From Rhizophagus irregularis (lineage: Eukaryota; Glomeromycota; Glomeromycetes; Glomerales; Glomeraceae), in contig NC_089435.1 of assembly GCF_026210795.1 (NCBI RefSeq), positions 2,666,001-2,730,000 of the forward strand: a stretch of 64,000 bases of DNA, given 5' to 3'. The notes beneath the pieces are model-generated. The model searched no databases. It was not told the DNA's origin and saw only the letters and a program-made list of their open reading frames with translations. The translations under genes were made by a program, and so were the position numbers. Shown in pieces: positions 1 through 9,207 of this stretch. Position 1 is the stretch's first letter. Every line of letters starts with the position of its first letter.

Positions 1-59
1 CTAGGGAATTAAATTCACGACAAATTATTTTGAATTTACAAAACAACCCACTCGGAAAC

Positions 60-1136
60 ATGGCTACTATTCAAGATGTTATGCATACATTATCACCTTT
101 ACTTGCACAATTACCCAGTTATGATGGGCAGGAACCACCAGATGTATATTATCAAAGGCTTAGAAATATAAATGAGACAGCACGTCCCTTAGCTGTTGTT
201 GGTTTTAATCCTGGTGTAAGATGTCAAGTTATGATAAATAAGATGACAGGTAGATTTGCACCTGTTCCTGCTAATGATCCATATGCCGGAGGTAATCCAG
301 CTATTGTTACTGAACCTCTCTTCCTAAACTGGTTGCGTGAAAGATATAGAGAAGTTATGGTAGGGACTAACCGAAGTGCTATATTTGCTCTTGTAAATGA
401 AAAATTCTTTGAAACAGATACCCCAGATAGTTATGAAAAACGAATTAAACCACTAGTACAAGCAATGCAAGATGCTGATGCCTTACCTTATCTATTTAAT
501 CATTTGCCTTCTGATTTAGAAATGAGAGTTAGAATTGCTACCCCTGCTACCGTCAATGCATTTTTTACAGACTTACGCAATATATGGCATGAAAGTGCAG
601 GCAAAAGAATACAAGCTCCTGCACCAACCTCAGTTAGCTTTACTACTCAACCACAAAAAGATGATTTTAAAATTCGGTTAGCAAGAGATTTAGCTTATAC
701 AGGAATAGGAATAAATGACGCTACATTAGAAAATTTTATTTACGAAGAACTTAAAAAGAGGTTAGGAGGCACAACTGCCCATGTTAGAAAAAGCCCTTTT
801 ACGTCCAGAAGTGCTTATGCTACAAAGAAAGTTATTCGAAAGGTAGTGCCAAAAGCATCTGCAAAGCAAACTCGGCATTGCTCAGCATGTGGAAAGGCTG
901 GTCATACAAAGGTTAATTGCCCCAAAGGCAAGCGGACTAAAAAAGTTAACTATGTATACCAAGATGAGGTAGAAGATCCTGAAGACTCCGAAGAATACAT
1001 AGTGGAGGAAGAAGTGGTGGAAGAAGAGGAAATAGAAGATGATGAAGAATATGATGAATATGTTGATAAAAATGATGACGAACCTCGAAATTGCTATGCA
1101 TCAAAAAAAAAGTGGTGCGAAGTGGAGTACCTATGA
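60..1136 (+). CDS. gag-like protein with CCHC zinc knuckle and acidic tail
   Basis: A nucleocapsid/gag-like protein, probably binding nucleic acid. I use the first ATG at 60, but the frame is open to the left edge, so the true start may lie outside the window. The body is mostly helical with no enzyme motif. A basic stretch is followed by one zinc knuckle at 879-920 with spacing C-x2-C-x4-H-x4-C, as in retroviral and Ty3-type gag proteins. After it comes a strongly acidic Glu/Asp tail of about 40 residues. The last 46 bases overlap the next ORF, which lies in the -1 frame; the overlap contains a run of nine A. No reverse transcriptase follows, which is unusual for a gag gene. I recognise it as a repeat family of arbuscular mycorrhizal fungi, but its exact mobile-element class is uncertain. 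Confidence 0.75.
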   Translation: MATIQDVMHTLSPLLAQLPSYDGQEPPDVYYQRLRNINETARPLAVVGFNPGVRCQVMINKMTGRFAPVPANDPYAGGNPAIVTEPLFLNWLRERYREVMVGTNRSAIFALVNEKFFETDTPDSYEKRIKPLVQAMQDADALPYLFNHLPSDLEMRVRIATPATVNAFFTDLRNIWHESAGKRIQAPAPTSVSFTTQPQKDDFKIRLARDLAYTGIGINDATLENFIYEELKKRLGGTTAHVRKSPFTSRSAYATKKVIRKVVPKASAKQTRHCSACGKAGHTKVNCPKGKRTKKVNYVYQDEVEDPEDSEEYIVEEEVVEEEEIEDDEEYDEYVDKNDDEPRNCYASKKKWCEVEYL

Positions 1137-2852
1137 AAAAGAGCGGGTCCCAGAAGGACCGTGCCAAGACGAAAGAAAGAGCAACCAAGAAGTCCCCTAC
1201 TTCCAAGTCTCATACTAGCAATATAGTTATGGCTGAAAATTATATGTTTCAAATAGCCTTAAAATCTACAATATCATCATTAGTCCCTCATTGTCCTAGA
1301 GAGATTCTTATAGAAATTTCGAAATTTATTAATATGATATTCACCAAAATAAAAGACCATTGCTTGAATACTGCTATGTCGAATGATACGGTTAAAAGAA
1401 GGGAATTAGCATGGGGAAATGTTATAAGTAAATTCGAAGACATCTTATTTCCACTATTGCAGGCAGTAAATAGTGAGCAGAAGCCTCTTTTACAAGTTCC
1501 AGATAATAATGAATCTATCCTGAATGCCCCCAGTCTTAAAGAAGATATAGTTATGGCTGATTCGACTAAAATTAAGGAAATTAATACTACATCCACTAGT
1601 CATGTTTTACCAGAGAACATCCGGCTAGAACATGCTATTAAGGCTTATGCATCGGCTCAAAAAAAAAATAGCCAAATATATTGGCCCAAGCCCTTAGAGA
1701 TAAATTTTTTACAAATAAAGGATGCTGACGACGTTGCAACCATCTCCTGTAAGGTGGGGAGCGTGACTATACCCTATGCAATGATTGATAGTGGATCAGG
1801 CTCGTCAATAGTCTCAGAAAATGTTGCAAAACATTTGGGTCTAAAATAGTGCTCCGAATAATCCGAGTTAACCCGGGTTATTTTGACCCGACTCGACTTT
1901 TAAATCGGGTCGATACTTGTAATTTTGAGTGACTCGTGACCCGCATGACCCGCATGACCCGACCCGACGGGTCGGGTCATATATTTCCTTGACCCGGGTT
2001 TTAACCCGAATAATCATTTGATTATCCAAATCTTTTTTTTCGCACCTTTATTAAGTTAAAACGAAACAATTAGAGCATGTGCTTGAAATTCTGGCAGAAA
2101 TAAAGGTATTATTGAGTTTCTATTGATGTATTTAATAAAATTTTGAATTTTAATTCTAATCTTAATTAAATAGTTAATTATACATATGTAATGTAAATTC
2201 TTTTAAGTTTAAAATTAAATGTAATTGAATAATATATAACTTTAAATACGATAGATAAAAGTTGTGCAACCTACATGATGATCATTGTCATTATCTTGTA
2301 GGTCAATTTTTCTTATTATTGGTTAACCAAAAATTCGAGTTTGAACCCGGGTTATACGGGTTAAACTACACTCGGGTCAAGTCGATTTCGGGTTATAAAA
2401 TTGTGTGACCTGAACATATACGAGTCCCTCCTTTTTCACTTCAGGTCGGGTCGAATATATTCTCAAAACCCGACCCGACTTGACCCGGTAGGAGCACTAG
2501 TCTAAAAATAGATAAGAAAAAGATTCATAGGCTTAATGGAGTTGCGAGTAAGTCCCATTCCCTTGGTACAGTTGATAGTGTTCCTATAACTATTGAGGAT
2601 GGAGAAAATAGAGACACCATTCCGGATGAATTCTCTGTTGTCCCTACAGAATATGATGATAGTGGAAAAGAACTATCACTATTTATTCTTGGAACACAAT
2701 GGCAGTATCGTGCAGGATGGGAACCCTTAGTGAAGGGGGAATTTAAGGCAAGCCGAAATGGGAAGACTATTACTATCCCCTTATCAGTTCATAAATCCCA
2801 GCGTAATGTTTTTACTGTAGGGAAGGATCCAGAACCTATAAAAAAAAACTAG
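1091..2852 (+). pseudogene. retropepsin-like aspartic protease ORF, split by a hAT-type insertion
   Basis: This frame continues from the gag-like ORF after a -1 shift. It has no clear ATG at its beginning; the first codon of the open frame is TTG, so it is probably expressed as a fusion. The middle is poorly conserved linker. The catalytic loop of a clan AA aspartic protease is visible at 1787-1798 (Asp-Ser-Gly-Ser in the context MIDSGSGSSIVSE), which would process a polyprotein as a homodimer. A 653-bp element inserted at 1847 supplies a TAG stop directly after LGLK. When the insert and one copy of the 8-bp duplication are ignored, the same frame resumes at 2508 and runs to a stop at 2850-2852. 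That second part starts lysine-rich and looks like the rest of a protease fold. The gene is therefore broken by transposition. Confidence 0.65.
1847..2499. mobile_element. 653-bp non-autonomous hAT-type element with 8-bp target duplication
   Basis: Perfect 9-bp terminal inverted repeats TAGTGCTCC / GGAGCACTA bound the element at 1847-1855 and 2491-2499. They are flanked by identical 8-bp copies GTCTAAAA at 1839-1846 and 2500-2507. The 8-bp duplication has the hAT-like form nTnnnnAn and the ends fit the hAT YAGNG pattern. Both ends carry dense subterminal repeats of GACCCG and GGGTCA in both orientations (about 1865-2010 and 2335-2485), while the centre is plain AT-rich DNA. There is no ORF, so it depends on a transposase encoded elsewhere. 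The element lies inside a protease reading frame that is open on both sides, which independently confirms the boundaries. Confidence 0.85.
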
Positions 2853-2866
2853 CTGATCGAACTTGT

Positions 2867-3079
2867 ATGTATTGTGGAAAGGAATTTAGATATCCTGCTA
2901 ATCTTAGGCAACATTTTTTACGAAAAAATCCATGCGCAGTTGAGAAATCCCATGTAAAGCCCATGCAAAATTTGGCAGACCCATGCGCAGTCAAGAATTC
3001 TCATATAAAGCCCATGCAAAGTTTATCAAACCCATATTTAGAAAAAAATATGGTACCCATTCGGTTAAGCCTTGCCTAG
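2867..3079 (+). CDS. C2H2/C2HC zinc-finger ORF, probable 3' part of the gag-protease frame
   Basis: A short ORF whose first residues form a finger of the type C-x2-C-x12-H-x5-C (around 2864-2940, with Phe and Leu at the usual hydrophobic positions). After it come two near-repeats of about 22 residues containing PCAV and KPMQ. The upstream frame is open through 2846, and the protease frame stops at 2852 just after a run of eight A (2841-2848). One extra A there would join the finger to the protease in a single protein. It may therefore be a C-terminal nucleic-acid-binding module rather than a separate gene. Its TAG stop shares the palindrome CTAG (3076-3079) with the stop of the convergent gene on the other strand. 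Confidence 0.5.
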   Translation: MYCGKEFRYPANLRQHFLRKNPCAVEKSHVKPMQNLADPCAVKNSHIKPMQSLSNPYLEKNMVPIRLSLA

Positions 3080-3939
3080 ACATGAGTTCGAAAAGTATAT
3101 TTTTTTCGGATGTTTAGATCATCTTTAGCGTCATCATGCCATCTAGTCCACAATACTTTGGCTTCTTTTTCATAAAAGATAGTTGGCTCTATAGTATTAT
3201 CTATACAGTCAGGATTGATAGAACGGATTCCATCATAATAGGCAATAATTGTTTGGTCTTTAGAATAGATAATATCATCCAATGTCTTGATAGTTTTTTT
3301 AACCGAAGAAAGGACATGTTTAAGATCCTTTATTTCATTTTTAGATCGTGATAGGGATGCTGATAACTTGCCAATCTCCTTATCTTTCACAGCATTAGAT
3401 TTATCCAAAGCACAGATACGAGATTTGTATTGCCTCTCCAAGTCATCTGAGCCGGATTTCTGTTGCTCTTCTAGCTGATGTTTGAATGAATATATTTTCT
3501 GTTTCATATCTACCATACAATTATTATATTCACTCTCCAGACGAGACTTAAGAGCATCATATTCATCTTTTAGATGTTTACGTTCCTCAGCAACCTGGGC
3601 CTCAATAGTTTTCTTAATATTATTCTCCCGTTGCTGTACATGAAGCTCACGTTCCTCTAACTGTTTCTCAAATCCATCTAGCCGAAATAAGGTGGAGGAT
3701 CCCTCTGGGATCGCATTTGCTTCAATCTTAATCTTCTGGCGATTTTTTTTGTTATGGTATCTATTAACCTCCCTAGTAAGCAACTCCTCAATGTCTGGAT
3801 GGATACCCCTAACCTGCTCCTCAGATAATGGTTTATTTTTGCAGTTTGTAAGGCGTAACCATACATCCTTTTTCATGGATGGGGGTAATTGGTCAAGCAA
3901 ACTCTTATAGTGATCATTGAAATGTAGTTGGCTGGCCAT
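3076..3939 (-). CDS. coiled-coil protein, paralogue of the 5125-5655 protein
   Basis: I place the start at the ATG at 3939 (287 aa), beginning MASQLHFNDHY. An upstream extension to 4056 is low-complexity and overlaps repeat-like DNA. Residues 5-75 form a domain with conserved D-x-LP, RL, KP and IE-LL positions. The same pattern opens the product of 5125-5655, so the two genes are paralogues. From about residue 85 to 240 the protein is a long charged coiled coil with many Glu, Lys and Arg, followed by a shorter C-terminal segment with aromatic residues. It could be a structural or scaffolding protein of the element; I do not recognise the family. A run of nine T on the coding strand lies about 45 bases upstream of the ATG. 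It is convergent with, and ends at the same CTAG as, the + strand ORFs. Confidence 0.6.
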   Translation of the reverse strand: MASQLHFNDHYKSLLDQLPPSMKKDVWLRLTNCKNKPLSEEQVRGIHPDIEELLTREVNRYHNKKNRQKIKIEANAIPEGSSTLFRLDGFEKQLEERELHVQQRENNIKKTIEAQVAEERKHLKDEYDALKSRLESEYNNCMVDMKQKIYSFKHQLEEQQKSGSDDLERQYKSRICALDKSNAVKDKEIGKLSASLSRSKNEIKDLKHVLSSVKKTIKTLDDIIYSKDQTIIAYYDGIRSINPDCIDNTIEPTIFYEKEAKVLWTRWHDDAKDDLNIRKKYTFRTHV

Positions 3940-4144
3940 ATGTTTGAATAGGGTAAGTATATAGTCTTGGAAAATTCCCGGAAAAAAAAATATTCCAGGA
4001 AGTCCAGAAATTCCATATTTTCCCAGAAGTTTAGGTATTCCATTTGTTTCCAGCAAAACTTTCCGCCTAAAAAATTAGCCAAAAAATTAGCCAGGCCTAG
4101 ATTCTGGGAAAAAAAATACTAAGAATATTCTCAGAAAATTCCTC

Positions 4145-4918
4145 CTAAACAATTGTGATTTCCGTTCCATCTTCTAATTTTAACACTGGCTGATTAAGAT
4201 GGTTTATGGATGGTAGTAAATTATTTTGTTTAGCATACAGAGACGACATAAATACTTTACTTGTGACCCCTGGCTCTGAACACCTTTGGCTGGGACCCGA
4301 TGAATGATAAGAAGTTGGTGAAATACAAGTTGGCTCGAAATTTGGAGCACTTGACATAGTATTTTTTGCTATGGTTGCGGTCTTAGCCTTAAAACAAGAG
4401 TAATTCCAATGATTCTTCATCAAATCTTCAGACTCAACTTCATAGGCCCATCTGCCCCAACCACTATAATATACTTTTCTAGGCTCTACTTCGGTAATCT
4501 TCACCAATTTCCAGCATTTGAAACAAATAGCCATCTGACTTTTATGGACACTAGGTCTACGATATCTGAAATGATCTTCAAATAACTCACCATTAACATA
4601 GAATGTTTTGGATTTTAATTGACCAAATGAAGCGAAAAGGCAGTACACATGGTATACACTATATTCTCGCTTAGAAAGTAGTTCTTGCAGAGAACCTCTT
4701 ATACGATCAGCCCATTGCTGGGGTGTTTCATGAGGTCTAATAATAGATAAATAATCATATTGTTTTTCTATTTCAACCACTTTTTCATACCGATATTCAT
4801 CAGTTTGAGGACCATTAAAAACATGTTCCATATCATATCCGGGGCGGAGATTGATAGGTTTAGGCACAGTTTTATTATAAATCTTATCTAATATGATCTT
4901 AACCATAGCACCGGGCAT
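4145..4918 (-). CDS. unknown 257-aa protein with Cys pairs
   Basis: An intact ORF starting MPGAMVKIILDK. The N-terminal two thirds read as a well-folded globular domain with many aromatics. Near residues 132-135 is a C-x2-C pair (CFKC), with one further Cys about 45 residues later (NYSCF), so a metal site is possible but not demonstrated. The last 80 residues are Ser/Thr/Pro-rich and probably disordered. It lies between the two related coiled-coil genes on the same strand. I do not recognise the family and assign no function. Codon use and base composition match its neighbours rather than the AT-rich DNA further right, so it is probably part of the same element. Confidence 0.55.
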   Translation of the reverse strand: MPGAMVKIILDKIYNKTVPKPINLRPGYDMEHVFNGPQTDEYRYEKVVEIEKQYDYLSIIRPHETPQQWADRIRGSLQELLSKREYSVYHVYCLFASFGQLKSKTFYVNGELFEDHFRYRRPSVHKSQMAICFKCWKLVKITEVEPRKVYYSGWGRWAYEVESEDLMKNHWNYSCFKAKTATIAKNTMSSAPNFEPTCISPTSYHSSGPSQRCSEPGVTSKVFMSSLYAKQNNLLPSINHLNQPVLKLEDGTEITIV

Positions 4919-5124
4919 AGCTACGCTAGTATAACTATTTATTAGTAAATTAGTGATTTATAGCAATTTCAGAGTTTTATGGTATTTTTAATGAATTCTG
5001 ACGATTCTTTAGCAACTTATTCTTTAGAATATCGTCATTCATTTTTTGTACTACATGAGATCAGTTTTAGCTCCATAACACCATCATAGCGCTAACATGG
5101 AACCAAGAATCATGGGATGATCGG

Positions 5125-5655
5125 CTAATTATTTTCCGACGATTTCATAAAAGCAAGGGCTTTTTCTATCCCCTGCACCTGCGCCTTTATTTCAATAATT
5201 TCATAGCGCAGTTGACTATTAGCCTTAATTCGTTCCTCATGTTCCCTAGACAGATTTTGCATAAATCGGCCAAAGGTTTCTTTATTATATTTAAGCATTT
5301 GCTTTTGCAGGACATTAACCCGGCTATTAATTTCCGCCTCATGATCACATACAATATTACCTGTTTGTGTTCCATTGTCTGTGACGTAAGAAATAGGCAA
5401 TGGTAAGGGTGCCGGGCATTCAGGCCAACTTTGGGGGCGTAATTTTTTCCGATCCATAGTTTTACGATTCCGGTCTAATGATTTCTGGTAAATCTCTAAT
5501 GTATGGAGCAAATAATCCTCTATACGCTTATTTTTCTCTGAAATCTGGTTTAGAGGAATGGGTTTGCGCGAATGATTTAGGAGCCTTTGATACGCCCTAT
5601 CTCTTATGCTTACTGGGAGTTTATCAGTAATATGATTATATTCAGTATGGAACAT
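5125..5655 (-). CDS. coiled-coil protein, paralogue of the 3076-3939 protein
   Basis: I choose the ATG at 5655 (176 aa, MFHTEYNHITDKLP). Upstream codons to 5823 are open but encode hydrophobic low-complexity sequence that looks non-coding. Residues 3-70 match the start of the 3076-3939 product: an aromatic Tyr, D-x-LP-x-S, RL, KP, then IEDYLL. A Pro-rich linker around residues 75-95 leads to a C-terminal coiled coil with heptad-like Ile/Leu spacing. The shared N-terminal domain plus coiled coil suggests an ancient duplication and possibly hetero-oligomer formation. The function is unknown. A GATA microsatellite and an 11-base T tract (coding strand) lie upstream. Confidence 0.55.
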   Translation of the reverse strand: MFHTEYNHITDKLPVSIRDRAYQRLLNHSRKPIPLNQISEKNKRIEDYLLHTLEIYQKSLDRNRKTMDRKKLRPQSWPECPAPLPLPISYVTDNGTQTGNIVCDHEAEINSRVNVLQKQMLKYNKETFGRFMQNLSREHEERIKANSQLRYEIIEIKAQVQGIEKALAFMKSSENN

Positions 5656-5900
5656 TTTATTAGATATAGTTTTGCGCAAAAATCTTGCATGCAAAAATTT
5701 ATTATTTAAAAATAACATTCGGAGCTTTATTAAAATTTTTAGATAGATAGATAGATGCCTTCCGGCTAAGAAATATAAAAAAAAAAATGGGTAGGAAGAT
5801 AGCAGATGAAATAAATGATGCACAAAGAGTCATAAACACTCTAAGAGGGAGGGAGTAGTACTCGGATCCTAGGCCATAAAATGAGAGTCCCAGCATCAAT

Positions 5901-6227
5901 TTATTTCGCACTACTACCCCCATTGAAGATGGTACCGTTATTACTTCTATTACTACTGCTACTGCTACTATCGCTAAAACTAACTACTTTCTTATTTCCC
6001 TCCTTTTCAACCCATGCAATAATTTTATCCATAGAAGTTGTTCTTGGAGATTTTTGGTGACGGTAAAAACTAGCTAAAGTACTAGCACTAAGACCAGTTT
6101 CGATTGATAAAATATTGTACAATTGCGTTGGAGAACGTCCTTCCTTTTTCCTCCTGTTATTAAAAAGAGCCGTAAACTCGACCCAGTATGTTTCATATTC
6201 ATCCGTATATTCAGAACATTGTCCCAT
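5901..6227 (-). CDS. small helix-turn-helix-like protein
   Basis: The start is placed at the ATG at 6227 (108 aa, MGQCSEYTDEYETYW); the frame is open upstream to 6311 but that part lacks a clear match. Residues 30-75 read as a compact helical domain: LYNILSIETGLSASTL, then a basic loop and IIAWVEKE. The layout of two helices with a tight turn (ETGLSASTLASF) resembles XRE-type helix-turn-helix domains, with an SxST recognition-helix start. The tail is Ser/Asn-rich and disordered. A DNA-binding regulator of the element is the natural guess, but this is inference from the motif shape. It ends 6 bases or more from its neighbour at 6317 in the same orientation, which suggests linked genes. Confidence 0.5.
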   Translation of the reverse strand: MGQCSEYTDEYETYWVEFTALFNNRRKKEGRSPTQLYNILSIETGLSASTLASFYRHQKSPRTTSMDKIIAWVEKEGNKKVVSFSDSSSSSSNRSNNGTIFNGGSSAK

Positions 6228-6316
6228 GAAAACGTGACTTGTGGAAGAGAATCGGTTCGATCCAGCTAGATAAAAAATAAGGCGCAGTCGGCGCAGGTAA
6301 GTATTATGCATATCGG

Positions 6317-6625
6317 TTAATTCTTTTTCCTATCACATGTCATACCTTGGGACGAAGCATCATTTCGCCATTCAGCTTCTGTACGTATTCTTTGGAGCTC
6401 ATTGCTTAAAGTTAGGAGGGTTCTTTCAAGGTTATTGTTTTTATCTTGCATCCCCATTAGATATTTACGAGAAAGGAAGATAGCGATGGCAAGGATTATG
6501 TAAATGCTTGTATTTCCCGAAAGAATTCCCTGGATCATGTCCATAGTTAGGACATCATGGCTTATCATCTCGAAAATAATAACTACGATGCTGAAAACAG
6601 CAAACAAAAAAATATCTGAGAACAT
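6317..6625 (-). CDS. small two-pass membrane protein
   Basis: The preferred start is the ATG at 6625 (102 aa, MFSDIFLFAVFS); another ATG at 6664 would add 13 polar residues. Two hydrophobic segments are clear: residues about 4-22 (IFLFAVFSIVVIIFEMI) and about 38-56 (TSIYIILAIAIFLSRKY). They are separated by a short polar loop. The C-terminal 45 residues are charged and could form a short coiled coil (NNLERTLLTLSNELQRI). Small two-pass proteins of this kind are common in viruses and mobile elements, but I cannot name the family. It is the first gene of a small same-strand group running to 3076. Confidence 0.5.
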   Translation of the reverse strand: MFSDIFLFAVFSIVVIIFEMISHDVLTMDMIQGILSGNTSIYIILAIAIFLSRKYLMGMQDKNNNLERTLLTLSNELQRIRTEAEWRNDASSQGMTCDRKKN

Positions 6626-6664
6626 TGTTTTAGTTTGTTTTAGATTGATTTTTGATATATGCAA

Positions 6665-7839
6665 AATTATTCTTGTTGGAGGAAAAGAAATACCAAAGCG
6701 CTTCTCTAGAAATATCCCTTTTATATGTTTTACAATCGCCAGGCAAAATTAAATGCCCATATATACTAGCATAGAGAATCCGCATCGAAATATGGATCTG
6801 GAATAATCGTGAAATGTTGTCATAATTTTACCTGATCCCTTTAAGATCCCCCTATTTCTGAAAAAAGAAAATTATCAAGATCCTCTCCGGCGTCTGTACC
6901 TAAAGACGAAAAAAGTTAGTGCATTCCCGTACCCCCATATCCCCACAACATGTTTCAAACAATAACGATAATAATATTTTTCGTAAATGCTTGGCCGTGA
7001 GACCTTACGCAAGAGAAGATTTTTATTAATAAAAATTTATTGAGATATTCGTTAGGTAGCTTTACTATTATGTATGTACAGTATGTGAATAAGCTATATT
7101 ATGCATAGCGCTTCGGCTAAAGTACTATTCTCTTATTACATTTTTATCTAAAGAAAGACCAAAGGAAGTACTAAATAACTATCTAGATTTTTTTTTTCTT
7201 GCTTCGAATTTAAGAATATAGGACTTCTTTTCCTTCGTGGCGCAGTTCGATATAAAAAACCTTCATTATCATAGGTAAATGCAGATCAAAACATGAAATC
7301 TGTTGTAAGGAAATAGGCGGGTATTTATAAAAAATTTCAGATTTCCGCAGGCAGTTCCGCATGAATATTTTTGCGAAAAATTAGCCATTCTAGGATAAAA
7401 TTATCGGGAGCAATGGCGTAACTTCACCCCCCTATTTTCAGGAGACGCATGTGTTTAGCCCCTTTGATCGCTTATCTTTGGGCGTAGATATCCGATCTAC
7501 GAAAAATCGAATCATTTTATAATCAGGATCTTCATAAAAAATAGGGGGGAAGTTGTATACTAAAACTTTCTGCAGATTCACATGAGCCGGTTGACGTATT
7601 ACTGCGGAGAAGTATAGATGACGTTTTACTGCGCATGATATCTAAGCCACCCACATGATTTTGGCGAATATATATCTTTAAATGATAATTTATCTTCGAG
7701 ATTCAGGACCTCTATATTATAACTAATACACTGTACATTGCTATTCAATTTTTTTTTATTACATGCGAAAAATAAATACAAGATCGGGATATTACCCATG
7801 ATACATGACGTCTAGGCTAATATACATGTAAATAGGCGA
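6665..7839. other. gene-free stretch between the membrane-protein and SAM genes
   Basis: No credible ORF on either strand. It separates two groups of - strand genes and must hold the promoter of the 6625 gene. C-rich blocks such as AGATCCCCCTATTT (about 6846-6860) and CACCCCCCTATTTT (about 7426-7438) recur. The second is part of an inverted repeat listed separately. Confidence 0.5.
7420..7554. repeat. inverted repeat with C6/G6 arms
   Basis: Left arm 7420-7438 (AACTTCACCCCCCTATTTT) and right arm about 7537-7554 (AAAATAGGGGGGAAGTT) are inverted copies with one extra base in the left arm. They are separated by about 98 bases. It could be a small element with inverted ends or a regulatory hairpin; no target duplication was seen. 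Confidence 0.5.
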
Positions 7840-8921
7840 TTATTTTTTCGTTCGATATCCCTCTACCCTCACCCTCTTCCTATCAGGTTCTTCCTCCGCA
7901 CATGCCCTATCCTTTATTATCCCTACCACCACACTTAAAACCTTTTTCACGCCATTACACAGCGTTTGATATTCCACGGACTTTTTATCCAAAGCATCTT
8001 CGGAAAATTCGATGCTTAACGGAAGTTTGCTTCCTTGAGAAATTCTTCCAGGGGTATAGAGCAGGAAGTGCCAGTCTCGAGCTGTTGTCACTATACCATA
8101 TAGATAATCGTAGTCATCCCCATCGCCCCGCTTTCTCTTCTTCTTGTTCGTTTCGTACGAACTCTCGAGCTGTTTGATATTCTGAGCGAAGCCTTCGATT
8201 ACATTCCGCTGTGGTTTGTCCTCCGTAATGCAAATAAGGTTCTCGACATCCTGACCGGAGGAAGAATAAAGTATGGCGTTAGTATGGCTTATATATCATA
8301 TAAAAAAAAGTGCGGACATGCATCACTCACCTTGATCGCATAATCAACCCGCCCAGAGCTTTCTTCACCTATTACTTCATATTCAGGCCTCATACTTAAT
8401 TCTTTCCCTGTGTCATCCCTGGTTATATTTATAGCGGAATGAAGAATGGCCACAACGTACTCATTGCGCATGGCTTCCAAGCTATCCACAACCAAAGTTC
8501 CGTAATTTTTCAGCCTGACTAATATTTCCGCCATACATTGCTTGAAGTGCTCGTTAGTATCCTCTATCTCATATGACTGCAGTGAAAAAAGCGGGATAGT
8601 GTCTGTACCGTTGCCATCAATACCGTATTTCGCTAACACCTCACTCAAACTCTTGTACGAGGAGAACGCACGCTTCGGCTTTTCTTTGAGGGCCTTGGCC
8701 TCTTTTGCGAGAAGTGTTGCTGGTCCTATCTTCAAACCACACTCCTTAAAATCGTCCTTGGTCATGTCGAGAAAGGAAAGGCCGGTAATTTTTTCGTTGC
8801 GGAGTATTCCCAAGTCATCGTCATCGAGCTTGAGGTTCTGCTCTTTCAAAAAATCGATAAGGGTTTCTGTATCCCAGTTCTCAACTAAGTAAGAGTCGTG
8901 TTCAGCTGTTGAGGTAGACAT
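7840..8921 (-). CDS. SAM-domain protein with PD-(D/E)xK-like, Crinkler-type C-terminal region
   Basis: Two exons: 8331-8921 and 7840-8250, with an 80-nt intron (GTGAGT donor, CAG acceptor, phase 0), giving 333 aa. Residues about 8-70 form a sterile alpha motif (VENWDTETLIDFLKEQNL, then GLSFLDMTKDDFKECGL), a helical bundle used for protein-protein binding. After a basic linker (KRAFSSYKSLSEVLAKYG) comes a mixed fold whose GRVDYAIK segment at the exon junction, with an upstream Glu, resembles the core of a PD-(D/E)xK nuclease. The second exon starts DVENLICITEDKPQ. I recognise this as an expanded family in arbuscular mycorrhizal fungi, related to Crinkler-type effector modules. The role in this element is unknown. 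Reading frame and splice sites look intact, unlike the neighbouring replicase gene. Confidence 0.75.
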
Positions 8922-9207
8922 AGCGTTACGTTTTTATAGGGATATTTGGCTCGGACAAAAATAGTGTTACGTTCCGGAGTAGGATAAAAATTTATTTATG
9001 TTCGGGAATACTGGGCGTTAATATAGGTTTTTATGTCGCACAGGCATTACATCATCACACGTGACCGTTTCTCATATACGTTCGATAAAATAATACTTTA
9101 TTTATGAAATAAAAACATTGCCGGAAGGGTCCCAGAGGGACCAAGTCGGCCTACAATACATAAAAATGCGACTATATCGCTATTACATGATGTGAATAAA
9201 AAAATTC
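8922..9207. other. spacer between SAM gene and Crinkler-like header gene
   Basis: No ORF. It must contain the promoter of the 8921 gene. It carries a hairpin-forming GGTCCCAGAGGGACC at 9128-9142, one of a set of related palindromes in this region. Confidence 0.45.

Noticed and set aside
3940-4056. N-terminal extension of the 3076-3939 gene
   Set aside because: The added 39 residues are low-complexity and the matching paralogue starts at the later Met.
6240-6260. GGTTCGATCC resembling a tRNA T-loop
   Set aside because: No acceptor stem or anticodon arm can be formed around it, and it lies next to a coding region.
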